A DNA stretch of 64,000 nucleotides from Bacteroidota bacterium (GCA_041658205.1 JBBAAO010000002.1:310001-374000); one strand, 5' to 3'. Counted from the stretch's first letter, positions 15,176-24,037 are shown. Translations and numbers: made by a program. Notes: a model not told the origin generated them from the letters alone.

Positions 15176-17944
15176 ATGGAGCACACTAAACTGAATAAAT
15201 ATGTTGCAGGATTTGTTTTTCTTGGAACGCTCATCACCTATATTCTTACGCTTGCCGACACAGTCGTTTTTTGGGACGTAGGCGAATTCATTTCCGCAAC
15301 ATATCTATTGCAAGTCCCACATCCTCCGGGTTCACCGTTCTTTTTGCTCGTTGGAAAAGTGATTGGTATGGTGCCATTTTATAATGATCCCGCAGTTCGT
15401 ATTCACTTTATTTCCGCGTTATCAAGTGCCTTAACGGCAATGTTTCTTTATCTGTCGTTGGTGAAACTGATGATCTTGTGGAGACCCCGAACGGATGATA
15501 TGTGGAATAAGGCTTCCCTGTATACTTCGGCTGCTGTTGGAGCATTTTCGTTGTCGTTTAGTGCAACATTTTGGTTTAATGCGGTGGAAGCAGAAGTGTA
15601 CGGCATCAGTATGTTGTTTGTTAGTCTGGTAACATGGCTTTCACTCCGATGGAATGAGCGTGCAGATACACCGTCACATCAAAAATATATTTTTCTTATC
15701 GCGTATCTGATTGGATTATCGCTTGGGGTACATTTATTGGCGCTTCTGGTAATCTTCCCGTTTTTGATTATTGTCTTTTTTAAACGTTATGAATTCTCCA
15801 TCAGAAATTATATCATTTTTGGAATTGTGGCAATCGGAATTTTTGCTGTAGTATATCCCGGTATCGTCAAAATGCTTCCGAATTTATTGGATGGTGAATA
15901 TGCAATCGGCGGGGGGAAAGAATCTCAAAGCATCATCTGGACATTAATACCATTTGCTGCGATCGGTGCGGCAATTTACGGCGTGTGGTATTCCATTAAG
16001 AACAAGAACGAGATGCTGAATATTGCGTCCCTCTCATTCTTACTCATCATTCTTGGATATTCCACCTATACCATGGTGATAATCCGTGCAAATGCCAATA
16101 CGCCGATGAATGAGAATGATCCCAGCACGTTAAAAAAACTTGTTTCATATCTCAATCGTGAACAGTACGGCGATTCGCCGATTATGCAACGGCGCTGGAG
16201 TCAGGAACCGCAGCACCAAGGAATTTACACGAACTATAAAAGTGACGGTGATTATTTCTGGCGCTATCAGATGGACGAAATGTTTATGCGGTACTTCTTG
16301 TGGCAATATGCCGGACGGGAAGGAGACTTTCAGGGTGCAGGAGTAAATTGGAAACAACTCTTGGGGATTCCGTTAATCATCGGTCTGTTTGGTTTCTATT
16401 ATCATTGGAAAAAAGATCGTGTTATGTGGTGGGTTTTCTTCAATTTTTTCCTGTTGATGGGACTCGTGATGGCGATCTATTTCAACATGCAGAATCCTCA
16501 ACCGCGTGAGCGTGATTACTTCTATGTCGGTGCATTCTTTGTCTTTTCTGTATGGATTGGTATTGGAGCGCTGGGTATCGTTGACTCCATCCGCGATGTG
16601 GTGAAGAATATGCAATTCCAAAAATATGCATCCTATGCTCTGTTGGGACTGTTAGTGGTATTTATTCCCGTGAACATGTTGTACACCAACTACAAATCTT
16701 CGGATCGTTCAGGAGATTATGTTGCATGGGATTATTCATACAATCTCTTACAATCGTGTGAACCTGATGCTATTCTGTTTACCAACGGAGATAACGATAC
16801 ATTTCCTCTTTGGTATTTGCAGGATGTTGAAGGAGTACGACGCGACATTCGAATCGTCAATTTAAGTCTGGTAAATACATCGTGGTATATCCGTCAATTA
16901 AAACATCAAGAGCCACACGGTGCAAAAAAAGTTCCGATCAGTTTAAGCGATCAGGAAATTGAACAGATTGGGCCGATGCAGTGGGAACCGCGCGAATTGT
17001 CAATTCCTGTGCCGGCTGATGTTATGCGGGAATATCAACAATTCTCAGACCGTCCGGTACAACCGCAAATGAAGAACGATTCTTCAGCCAAAGCAGGAGA
17101 ATTACGATTTGTTCTTCCGAACACGATCTCATTCCCGCAAGCAGGTGGACAAGTAATCAAAGCAATCCGTGCTCAGGATATTATGGCGTACGACATTATT
17201 CGGACGAACAACTGGGTGCGTCCGGTGTATATGGCTGTGACGTCAACTCCGGATTCGAAGATTGGTCTCGATCGTTATTTCCGCATGGATGGACTTGCGA
17301 TGAAACTGATACCATATCCTGCACCAAGCGACGAAGGAGTGATCGATCCGAAGATTCTTTCAGCGAATCTGTTGAACGAACCTGTGGATGCAAACCTGAA
17401 TTTTCAGCGCGGCTACCGATATCGCGGTCTGCAAGATACATCGGTGCATTATGACGAGAATGTTGTTCGGCTTGCCATGAATTATCGAAACGCATACATG
17501 CGTCTTGCGCTCTATTATATTAATACGGTGCACGATAATACGAAAGCGGTCGAGGCGTTAGACTCCATGATGGTAAAACTTCCGCCATCAGTTCTGCCGA
17601 TGGATTATCGTGTGGAATTCGACATTGCAAATTTCTATCAATATGCAGGATCGAATGTGCGGTATACGGAAATGATCAGTAAGCTTGAAATGAAATTGCT
17701 TGATATTGTTTCAAAACCGATTTTGGAACCGTTTACGAATCAATATCATCCTTATTATATGCTCTTTACGTTGTATCAAAACCGTCAGGATTATGATAAA
17801 GCACTCGACATCCTTAATCGGATCAATACAGCATATGCCGGCGTGCAGGGATTACCGGAATGGGTAAAAGCACAACAAGCACAGGTGCAAGCGCAGGCAG
17901 CATTAAAAGGGATTCAAAAGAAAGACTCTGTTGCAAAGAAATAA
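15176..17944 (+). CDS. DUF2723 multi-pass membrane protein
   Basis: A 922-residue protein with roughly a dozen membrane segments in its first ~530 residues and a soluble C-terminal region. The start VVFWDVGEFISATYLLQVPHPPGSPFF matches DUF2723, a Bacteroidota-enriched family related to GT-C protein O-mannosyltransferases. An Asp-containing first loop (DVGEF) corresponds to the GT-C catalytic loop. A 'DNDTFPLWYLQDVEGVRRDIRIVN' stretch near residue 539 is typical of the family. The last ~100 residues look like TPR-type helices. A glycosylation role is inferred and fits with the methyltransferase and glycosyltransferase genes downstream. Confidence 0.85.
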   Translation: MEHTKLNKYVAGFVFLGTLITYILTLADTVVFWDVGEFISATYLLQVPHPPGSPFFLLVGKVIGMVPFYNDPAVRIHFISALSSALTAMFLYLSLVKLMILWRPRTDDMWNKASLYTSAAVGAFSLSFSATFWFNAVEAEVYGISMLFVSLVTWLSLRWNERADTPSHQKYIFLIAYLIGLSLGVHLLALLVIFPFLIIVFFKRYEFSIRNYIIFGIVAIGIFAVVYPGIVKMLPNLLDGEYAIGGGKESQSIIWTLIPFAAIGAAIYGVWYSIKNKNEMLNIASLSFLLIILGYSTYTMVIIRANANTPMNENDPSTLKKLVSYLNREQYGDSPIMQRRWSQEPQHQGIYTNYKSDGDYFWRYQMDEMFMRYFLWQYAGREGDFQGAGVNWKQLLGIPLIIGLFGFYYHWKKDRVMWWVFFNFFLLMGLVMAIYFNMQNPQPRERDYFYVGAFFVFSVWIGIGALGIVDSIRDVVKNMQFQKYASYALLGLLVVFIPVNMLYTNYKSSDRSGDYVAWDYSYNLLQSCEPDAILFTNGDNDTFPLWYLQDVEGVRRDIRIVNLSLVNTSWYIRQLKHQEPHGAKKVPISLSDQEIEQIGPMQWEPRELSIPVPADVMREYQQFSDRPVQPQMKNDSSAKAGELRFVLPNTISFPQAGGQVIKAIRAQDIMAYDIIRTNNWVRPVYMAVTSTPDSKIGLDRYFRMDGLAMKLIPYPAPSDEGVIDPKILSANLLNEPVDANLNFQRGYRYRGLQDTSVHYDENVVRLAMNYRNAYMRLALYYINTVHDNTKAVEALDSMMVKLPPSVLPMDYRVEFDIANFYQYAGSNVRYTEMISKLEMKLLDIVSKPILEPFTNQYHPYYMLFTLYQNRQDYDKALDILNRINTAYAGVQGLPEWVKAQQAQVQAQAALKGIQKKDSVAKK

Positions 17945-17964
17945 CGTATAAACGGAATAAATCT

Positions 17965-18002
17965 AAATAGGATGAAGAGCCATCTTCATCCTATTTTACT
18001 TT
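17965..18002 (+). terminator. Rho-independent terminator after the DUF2723 gene
   Basis: A 13-bp perfect stem (17965-17977 with 17984-17996) with loop AGCCAT begins 21 bases past the stop and is followed by a T-rich tail. Confidence 0.8.
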
Positions 18003-18048
18003 TCGTAAAGTTAATCGTCGACATTTAATAATTTAATGATGTGTTACT

Positions 18049-18819
18049 ATGAAAGAATCTCGTTTAGAACACTGGGATAATTTTTGGGAAGAGAAAAAAG
18101 AGGTCAAAGAGGTTTATTCCAACTCAGATCGTGTTGTACGCAATCTTGTAAAAGTGACCGATGTAAAAGGAAAGAAAATTCTTGAAATCGGTGCAGGAAC
18201 CGGCCGCGACAGTTTTCCGCTGGTTGAACGTGGAGCAATCGTTTATCAACTTGATTATTCAATGAACTCGCTGAAAATCATGAAACGGATCGCTGACGAA
18301 GAGAAAATGGATGTTCGTATTATCGGCGGAGACACGTTTCAATTACCGTTCAAGGATGGATCATTTGATATTATTTTTCATCAGGGATTGCTGGAACACT
18401 TTCGCCATGAAAAAGCGGAGGCATTGTTAAAAGAAAATATTCGCGTTTTAAAGACCGGCGGCTTGCTCTGTGTTGATGTTCCCCAGCGATATCATATCTA
18501 TACTGTCATTAAAACTTTCCTGATTGCTATTAATAAATGGTTTGCCGGTTGGGAGCGTTCATTCTCCGTTCCGGAGCTGAAACGAGAGATGGAAAAACTT
18601 GGGTTGCAAACCGTTCACACCTATGGTGAATGGATGTATCCAAGTCTGTTTTACCGTATGACTCGGGAAGCATTGCGTGCGGTAAAGATCAAACTTCCTT
18701 TAAATCCTAAAATTCCCGTCTTATTTACTATCCGCAAAGCTGTACGTGATGCTGTAAAAGATAGCTCTCTGGCAACATACACAGCGCTCTCGATGGGAGT
18801 AATCGGAAAAAAGCAATAA
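18049..18819 (+). CDS. Class I SAM-dependent methyltransferase
   Basis: A 256-residue protein with the Rossmann SAM-binding motif ILEIGAGTGRDS near residues 44-55, acidic end of strand 2 at QLDYS near 68, and the Methyltransf_11 motif PFKDGSFDIIFHQGLLEHF near 101-119. A C-terminal hydrophobic stretch near residue 155 could contact membrane. It sits ahead of a family 4 glycosyltransferase on the same strand, so a cell-surface sugar or lipid substrate is possible; nothing in the sequence settles this. Confidence 0.8.
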   Translation: MKESRLEHWDNFWEEKKEVKEVYSNSDRVVRNLVKVTDVKGKKILEIGAGTGRDSFPLVERGAIVYQLDYSMNSLKIMKRIADEEKMDVRIIGGDTFQLPFKDGSFDIIFHQGLLEHFRHEKAEALLKENIRVLKTGGLLCVDVPQRYHIYTVIKTFLIAINKWFAGWERSFSVPELKREMEKLGLQTVHTYGEWMYPSLFYRMTREALRAVKIKLPLNPKIPVLFTIRKAVRDAVKDSSLATYTALSMGVIGKKQ

Positions 18820-18824
18820 CAAAT

Positions 18825-18893
18825 CAATGAAGAATGGAGAATGAATAATTGATCAACATATATTTTCCATTTTCCATTCTTCATTCTCCATTG
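18825..18893. repeat. Intergenic imperfect inverted repeat of 7-base words
   Basis: The left arm (18825-18850) is built of GAAGAAT, GGAGAAT and GAATAAT words. The right arm (about 18866-18893) is their near inverse complement; the first 20 positions match at 17. It fills the gap between the methyltransferase and glycosyltransferase genes. Confidence 0.55.
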
Positions 18894-18898
18894 CTCCG

Positions 18899-20014
18899 AT
18901 GAAAATTCTCATCTTCAATTGGCAAGATCTTTCTCATCCGCTTTCCGGTGGTGCCGAAGTACATCTCCACGAAACATATTCCCGCGTTGCCGCGATGGGG
19001 CACGACGTTACACTTTTCTGTTCATCATACGACGGTGCTAAACCGATTGATGAAATAAATGGTATAAAGATTATTCGTCAGGGTGGAAGATTTCTTTTTA
19101 ACTATGTGGTGATGCAAAAATATTTTTCCACGTTCAAGGATCAACACTTTGAACTGATTGTGGATGATGTCAATAAGATTCCATTTTACACTCCTGCGTA
19201 TGTGAAAGAACCGGTGCTGGGAGAGATCCATCATCTTCTGGGAACCAGCGTTTTTCAAGAAACAATATTCCCCCTCGCATCGTACGTCTATCTTGCAGAA
19301 CGCGTTTCGCTGCCAATGTATCGGAAAATTCATTTTATGGTCCATTCCCCAAGTACGATGAATGAAGTGAATGCTAATGGATTTTCAAACGAAAAGATCC
19401 ATTATGTTCCATATGGAATGAATCACCAGCTATTTCGTCAGACCGGAATTGCAAAATCATCTGAACCGTTAATCGGTGCGCTGGGTAGATTGAAAAAATA
19501 TAAATCGTTCGATCATCTTATTGAAGCATTTGTCATTGTCAAAAAAATTATTCCCGAAGCGAAACTTGTAATTGTCGGTGACGGTGATGATAAACCGAGG
19601 TTGATGGAACTGTCGAAGACACTTGGATTGAGTGACAACATTACATTCACAGGATTTGTCGGTGAAGAAGAAAAAGTAACATGGCTCAATAAAATGCATG
19701 TTGCGGTAAATACATCCGCGAAGGAAGGTTGGGGTTTAACGGCGATTGAAGCGAATGCGTGTGGAACGACAACCGTTTCCAGTAATGTGCAGGGACTTCG
19801 CGATGCTGTTGTGGATAACGAAACAGGATTGTTGTACGAATATGGCAATCGAGAACAGCTTGCAGAGAAGATCATTCTATTGTTGCGCGATGCACACCTG
19901 CGGGATCGCCTTTCTTCAAACGCGCTTCTCAGGTCTAAAGAATTTGATTGGCAAATCGGTGCAGAGAAAACCATGGAGGTTATCGAAAGAGTGGTGAGAG
20001 AAAAGAAAAAGTAA
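18899..20014 (+). CDS. Glycosyltransferase family 4 (GT-B fold)
   Basis: A 371-residue GT-B glycosyltransferase. The N-terminal domain starts MKILIFNWQDLSHPLSGGAEVHLHE, where the SGGAE loop is characteristic of GT4. The C-terminal donor-binding domain contains GALGRLKKYKSFDHLIEAF near residue 191 and the E-x7-E type motif AKEGWGLTAIEANACG near residue 276. Members transfer sugars from nucleotide donors to lipid or polysaccharide acceptors; donor and acceptor cannot be told from sequence. No terminator is obvious downstream. Confidence 0.88.
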   Translation: MKILIFNWQDLSHPLSGGAEVHLHETYSRVAAMGHDVTLFCSSYDGAKPIDEINGIKIIRQGGRFLFNYVVMQKYFSTFKDQHFELIVDDVNKIPFYTPAYVKEPVLGEIHHLLGTSVFQETIFPLASYVYLAERVSLPMYRKIHFMVHSPSTMNEVNANGFSNEKIHYVPYGMNHQLFRQTGIAKSSEPLIGALGRLKKYKSFDHLIEAFVIVKKIIPEAKLVIVGDGDDKPRLMELSKTLGLSDNITFTGFVGEEEKVTWLNKMHVAVNTSAKEGWGLTAIEANACGTTTVSSNVQGLRDAVVDNETGLLYEYGNREQLAEKIILLLRDAHLRDRLSSNALLRSKEFDWQIGAEKTMEVIERVVREKKK

Positions 20015-20302
20015 TTGATCTCTTTGTTAATCATTTGGTTAATTATATTTACAACAACAATTCCGCAAACATTTCTTGCTTCATAAATTCCCCTCCCCTC
20101 AGTTATTTCAAAAGCAACATTAGCACATTATTACCTTTCCTATCTACCTTCACTACCAGTAGCTTCCGTTTATAGAATTTACCAAAACAAGGTTTTCAGT
20201 TACGATCATATTAGGTAGGGGTTTTCGTTCCTACTGTTTTGATTGATGTTTTTACCTTTTTTACAGATATAGTAGTCCCAAATTTTGTTAGCAAAAAAAG
20301 AC
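20015..20302. other. AT-rich intergenic region upstream of the GntR operon
   Basis: Between the glycosyltransferase stop and the GntR promoter there is no convincing gene. A 7-bp inverted repeat (20287-20293 with 20304-20310, GTTAGCA/TGCTAAC) runs into the promoter. I saw no conserved riboswitch motif. Confidence 0.5.
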
Positions 20303-20330
20303 TTGCTAACATGTGATATTTCAATATATT
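20303..20330 (+). promoter_or_regulatory. Candidate sigma-70-like promoter of the GntR operon
   Basis: TTGCTA at 20303-20308 and TATATT at 20325-20330 are separated by 16 bases, compatible with -35 and -10 elements. The palindromic operator begins two bases after the -10 box, so transcription would start within it. Confidence 0.5.
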
Positions 20331-20332
20331 GC

Positions 20333-20348
20333 ATATTGTATACAATAT
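20333..20348. promoter_or_regulatory. 16-bp perfect palindrome, likely GntR operator
   Basis: ATATTGTATACAATAT is a perfect palindrome 22 bases before the gntR start and directly after the candidate -10 box. Operators of FCD-type GntR regulators are typically short palindromes of the TTGTATACAA kind, so the adjacent regulator is the natural ligand. The position implies repression of the whole operon, including its own gene. Confidence 0.75.
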
Positions 20349-20369
20349 ACAATTAAGGTAAAATGAATT

Positions 20370-21095
20370 ATGGCAAAAAAACTGAATAGCTCTCTCAGTG
20401 TTGATTTTACTGATCTTGCTCCTCTACGTGACCGCATTGCATCTTCAATCCGAAATGCAATTATGGATGGACGATTGTCTCCAGGTTCGCGGTTGACCGA
20501 ACAGGAACTCGTCTCAATGCTAGGTGTAAGCAGAACACCGCTGCGAGAGGCGTTGCTGCTGCTTGATTCGGAAGGATTCATCAACATCCTTCCGCGCAAA
20601 GGAGCTGTAGTCACGGAAATTTCCCAGAATGATGTTGAAGATATTTATGGTGCAAAAAGTATTCTGGAATCTGCTGCGGCAAGGCTTGCGTGCGACAAAA
20701 TTTCGATAGAGACGATCGAAGAGCTTTCTGTTCTTACAGATGAAATGGAACTAACGGCAAAAGATAAACGAAAAGATTACCGTACGCTTCTCAATCTTAA
20801 TGCTGAATTCCATCAATTGTTGAGCGATGCCAGCGGGAACAAAAAAATTTCACAGTTTATCAGAAATCTTCGAGATCAGACACTTCGGTATAATTACATT
20901 TACCTATCATTAATCACAAGAATTGATTCCTCAATATCTGATCACAGAAATATTATTGAAGCATTAAAACAAAAAAATAAAACACAGGTAGAACAGTTAA
21001 TACAAAAGCACAATGAATCTGCTTGCAGAACATTATGCGAATTCATCAAAGACCAGTCAATGAAAAATCCTCACCAGGAGTTACATTTGGAGTAG
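20370..21095 (+). CDS. GntR-family transcriptional regulator, FCD subfamily
   Basis: A 241-residue regulator. The N-terminal winged helix-turn-helix is clear at about residues 15-75: IRNAIMDGRLSPGSRLTEQELVSMLGVSRTPLREALLLLDSEGFI followed by PRKGAVV. The C-terminal all-helical FCD effector domain spans about 85-225 and usually binds a metal and a carboxylate or amino-acid-like ligand. It is first in a tight run: the next gene starts two bases after its stop. The palindrome upstream is the probable operator. It most likely senses the substrate or an intermediate of the pathway encoded downstream. Confidence 0.9.
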   Translation: MAKKLNSSLSVDFTDLAPLRDRIASSIRNAIMDGRLSPGSRLTEQELVSMLGVSRTPLREALLLLDSEGFINILPRKGAVVTEISQNDVEDIYGAKSILESAAARLACDKISIETIEELSVLTDEMELTAKDKRKDYRTLLNLNAEFHQLLSDASGNKKISQFIRNLRDQTLRYNYIYLSLITRIDSSISDHRNIIEALKQKNKTQVEQLIQKHNESACRTLCEFIKDQSMKNPHQELHLE

Positions 21096-21097
21096 TC

Positions 21098-22021
21098 ATG
21101 GAAAAAATAAATGTAGCCGTCATAGGCTACGGTAATGTTGGGAAATGTGCTATAGAATCCATTCTCAACGAACCGGATATGAATCTTATAGGCATAGTCG
21201 AAGTCCCTGAAATTGTTTCTGCAAAATGTCTTCTCACAAACAAACAGCCCATCGCCCTAACCAACACAAAAATCGTCAGTGAACTTAAAGATCTCGAGGA
21301 AGTTGACGTTGCAATTCTCAGTTGTCCTTCGCGCCTTGTGAAAGAAACCGCAACAAAAGTTCACAAGCTTGGGATCAATACTGTGGATAGTTTTGATATC
21401 CACCAGGAAATTCCTGCAATGAGAAAATATTTGGATGTACTTGCCAAAGAAAACAATACGGTTTCTATTCTTTCGGCAGGATGGGATCCGGGAATCGATT
21501 CGATTATCCGCTGTTGGTTTGAAGCAATGGCACCGCGGGGGATCACGTACACGAATTTCGGACCGGGAATGTCCATGGGACACTCGGTTGCAGTGCGAGC
21601 TATTCCCGGAGTAAAAAATGCAATCTCCATTACTGTTCCCGCAAGCATGGGAGTGCATCGACGGATGGTGTATGTGGAATTGAATGAAGGAGCAAATTTC
21701 AATGACATCGAAGAGCGAATTAAAAAAGATCCGTATTTCATCAAAGATAGAACATATGTCTATCAGGTGGATAATGTTGAGAATCTCATGGATGTCGGTC
21801 ATGGAGTGTCTATGGTGCGGTGCGGAGTCTCCGGAATGACACACAATCAATCGATGAAATTTGAATTGAAGGTGAATAATCCCGCATTAACTGCTCAGGT
21901 GATGGTTTCTGCTGCGCGCGCAGCAATGCAACATGAACCTGGCTGTTACACAATGATCGAATTGCCAGCGATCGATTTTTTGTATGGCGACGTGGACTCG
22001 TTTGTTACAAAATTTGTATAG
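21098..22021 (+). CDS. Diaminopimelate dehydrogenase-like NADP oxidoreductase
   Basis: A 307-residue protein with an N-terminal Rossmann fold (VIGYGNVGK, glycines 10, 12 and 15) and the body of meso-diaminopimelate dehydrogenase: SAGWDPG near residue 125, NFGPGMSMGHS near 149 (Ddh has GPGLSQGHS), RAIPGVKNA and a conserved C-terminal half. Ddh catalyses reversible oxidative deamination of an amino group on a diamino acid. Here it sits in a catabolic-looking operon beside a B12 mutase-like protein, so it more likely oxidises the diamino product of that mutase than makes lysine. It is not the DapB-type 2,4-diaminopentanoate dehydrogenase of clostridia. Start 21098 is chosen over an upstream in-frame ATG inside gntR. 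Confidence 0.75.
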   Translation: MEKINVAVIGYGNVGKCAIESILNEPDMNLIGIVEVPEIVSAKCLLTNKQPIALTNTKIVSELKDLEEVDVAILSCPSRLVKETATKVHKLGINTVDSFDIHQEIPAMRKYLDVLAKENNTVSILSAGWDPGIDSIIRCWFEAMAPRGITYTNFGPGMSMGHSVAVRAIPGVKNAISITVPASMGVHRRMVYVELNEGANFNDIEERIKKDPYFIKDRTYVYQVDNVENLMDVGHGVSMVRCGVSGMTHNQSMKFELKVNNPALTAQVMVSAARAAMQHEPGCYTMIELPAIDFLYGDVDSFVTKFV

Positions 22022-22029
22022 GTCCTAAT

Positions 22030-22467
22030 ATGGCAGATCCTTACGAAACCAAACTTGTGAACCAAAATTTTTATCACAGTAAAGTTGATATCAAAGGAAA
22101 TATTGTTGCTGTTCTTGATGGCATGCTAGACCACCGCGCATTACACTTGATTAAACCTCCTTCCAGAGCATTTCCTACCGGAACGATCATTGAATTGATT
22201 GGAACAGATGAGGACGAAGCAGGTCCGGGCACGACCGTGAATACGATAGCATACATAGCGTTTGTTGAACTCACCAATGGCGGTGTATTGTTACAAGGCG
22301 ATCCGGTCTATTGTCATTCACAATTAATCGGAACAATTGCTGGGTACGATGATACCCACATGCCAAATCATCAGAATACAATTGTAAAAATGAAAGAACG
22401 AAAATCCGGAACACAGCTGGGATTAGTGCTTCGGGATGAAATTATGATTCAAGGATTCAAGAAATAA
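22030..22467 (+). CDS. Small DUF6917-like protein of unknown function
   Basis: A 145-residue protein, predicted beta-rich, with stretches KGNIVAVLDGMLDHRALHLIKPPSRAF, NTIAYIAFVELTNGGVLLQGDPVY and LIGTIAGYDDTHMPNHQNTIVKM. From memory it resembles DUF6917, a family with no known function; this assignment is not secure. It lies eight bases after the dehydrogenase and 32 before the PLP enzyme. In the clostridial ornithine operon the same slot holds OrtA, the small subunit of the PLP-dependent 2-amino-4-ketopentanoate thiolase, but this sequence does not look like OrtA. Confidence 0.6.
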   Translation: MADPYETKLVNQNFYHSKVDIKGNIVAVLDGMLDHRALHLIKPPSRAFPTGTIIELIGTDEDEAGPGTTVNTIAYIAFVELTNGGVLLQGDPVYCHSQLIGTIAGYDDTHMPNHQNTIVKMKERKSGTQLGLVLRDEIMIQGFKK

Positions 22468-22499
22468 CAGAAATACCATTTTGAGAAAGGATAATTATC

Positions 22500-23972
22500 A
22501 TGGCGGCACCGAAGTATAAATTTCAAATGTATAAACGATTACAAGCAGAAACACAATTGATTTACGCTGAAGCCAAAAAGGCAGCGGAAACACTCAAGAT
22601 GCCTGCAGAATTAAAAGGGGCGATCGGACTGACAGGTGCAATATCCGGATGTCCCGCACCGCTTCGTGAAGATCTGGAAAAAGTGATTCAGACAGAATCG
22701 AAAAAAGTGGTCCCGTTGGGATTTTATGTCGATCAAATTCGGGAAATAGTAAAAGATGTGTACGGTGATGGATATGATGCCGCACCGGTCAGCACCTGCG
22801 AAGCGGGATTGTGGGTTTCTATTGATTCATTGATGACTCCACCGCTGCATGGACGAGGCGATAATTATCGGGCGCGGTATATACTTCCGTTGGAACGTCA
22901 CGCTCACCATCATGGCGGATATGGACGCCCGGTTCCACCAAAATATAAAGATATTCTTGCTGATCGTGGAAGCACCTCTGGAGAGCTCGGATTCTCCGGT
23001 AAGCGTCAAAATAATCTCGACACAATCTATGTACCAATGGAGGGAGCGGAATATCCAGCACACGGAATAAAATATTACACCGTTCCGTTAATGAAAAATC
23101 TAAAGGTTAAAGAATCTCTTGAAGCACTACGCTCAACAGCAAAACGAAACGAAACTCTCCTGTCTGGATTTGCCTCCCTTGGATATGATACACCCGGTTA
23201 TGGTTATGGTGATAGAGATGCTGACGGAACACCAAATCTTTCCAAAGGAATTGCAAAACTTGCTCAAGAGTATAATGTCCCTTACGTCATCGATAATGCA
23301 TGGGGTCTCCCGCTTGTTGGCACGAGTATCAAAAAAATTGGTGCTGATGTCATGATTTTCAGTGTCGACAAAGCACCGAGTTTTCCACACGGCGGATTAA
23401 TCATTGGAAAAGAAGAAGCGATGATTCCTATTCGGCGCGCTATGGGACTTCATGGAAATCGTTACGGTACAACAGGTTCATATGGAAAAGCAGCCTATGT
23501 TGCTTTCGATCCCGGAAAAGAATCTCTTTCCGGAATGGTGGCAGCATTAAAACTACTCCGCGATAATCCAAAGAATGTTACCAAGACGGTTGATGATCTC
23601 TATGAAATTGTGATTGCAGAATTTGGGAAGATTGATTCCCGCATTAAACCATTCTTTAAGATTACAAAAAGCTACAATAGCTGCGCAGTGGAAATCAATT
23701 ACGAAGAGAGCTGGAAGAGCGGAAAACTTGGTATTCCAATTTTCTCGATAGAAGATATGTATGCAGGTTCAAATTTATTCCAGGATGGGTTAACGCAAAT
23801 GGGTATCATTCCAACCATTGCGTATGATGCCAACATCTTTATTTCACCGGGATTAGGAACTTCGGACAATCAGGGACAATTGGTTCAAGAACGTGCTCAA
23901 ATGGTTGTTCGCGGACTTGTGATTTTGATAGAAATTGTCTGTCAACACTCTGGAATGTATGAACAGCAATAA
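22500..23972 (+). CDS. Fold-type-I PLP-dependent enzyme (SepSecS/SelA-like)
   Basis: A 490-residue PLP enzyme of fold type I. The cofactor aspartate appears as D265 in YVIDNAWG, and the Schiff-base lysine as K291 in FSVDKAPSFPHGG, the spacing seen in SepSecS/SelA-type and aminotransferase class V proteins. A His-rich stretch ERHAHHHGGYGRP near residue 130 and RGSTSGELGFSGKRQNN near 159 may bind phosphate or substrate. The reaction is unknown: a C-C lyase or thiolase acting on an amino-keto acid, or a racemase, would both fit the operon. It is not the fold-type-II OrtB known from ornithine fermenters. ATG 22500 follows AGAAAGGATAATTATC. Confidence 0.75.
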   Translation: MAAPKYKFQMYKRLQAETQLIYAEAKKAAETLKMPAELKGAIGLTGAISGCPAPLREDLEKVIQTESKKVVPLGFYVDQIREIVKDVYGDGYDAAPVSTCEAGLWVSIDSLMTPPLHGRGDNYRARYILPLERHAHHHGGYGRPVPPKYKDILADRGSTSGELGFSGKRQNNLDTIYVPMEGAEYPAHGIKYYTVPLMKNLKVKESLEALRSTAKRNETLLSGFASLGYDTPGYGYGDRDADGTPNLSKGIAKLAQEYNVPYVIDNAWGLPLVGTSIKKIGADVMIFSVDKAPSFPHGGLIIGKEEAMIPIRRAMGLHGNRYGTTGSYGKAAYVAFDPGKESLSGMVAALKLLRDNPKNVTKTVDDLYEIVIAEFGKIDSRIKPFFKITKSYNSCAVEINYEESWKSGKLGIPIFSIEDMYAGSNLFQDGLTQMGIIPTIAYDANIFISPGLGTSDNQGQLVQERAQMVVRGLVILIEIVCQHSGMYEQQ

Positions 23973-23980
23973 TTTCGTCA

Positions 23981-24024
23981 TGCTTCTCTGCTTTGCTTCA
24001 CGGCAAAACGGAGAAGCAATTTTT
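23981..24024 (+). terminator. Terminator-like hairpin inside the B12 operon
   Basis: TGCTTCTCTG (23981-23990) pairs with 24009-24018 (one G-U), and an inner stem TTTGC/GCAAA (23992-23996 with 24003-24007) extends it; five T follow at 24020-24024. It lies between the PLP enzyme and the 75-residue gene and may lower expression of the distal genes or stabilise the upstream mRNA. Confidence 0.6.
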
Positions 24025-24037
24025 AAGCAGGTGATAC

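Noticed and set aside
20015..20369. Cobalamin riboswitch ahead of the B12-dependent operon
   Set aside because: I looked for the conserved B12-box pattern here and in the gaps inside the operon and found none; the region is explained by promoter and palindrome.
21098..23972. Calling the dehydrogenase and PLP enzyme Ord and OrtB of the ornithine pathway
   Set aside because: The dehydrogenase has Ddh-type motifs rather than DapB-type, and the PLP enzyme has fold-type-I lysine and aspartate motifs, so names of the clostridial genes would mislead.
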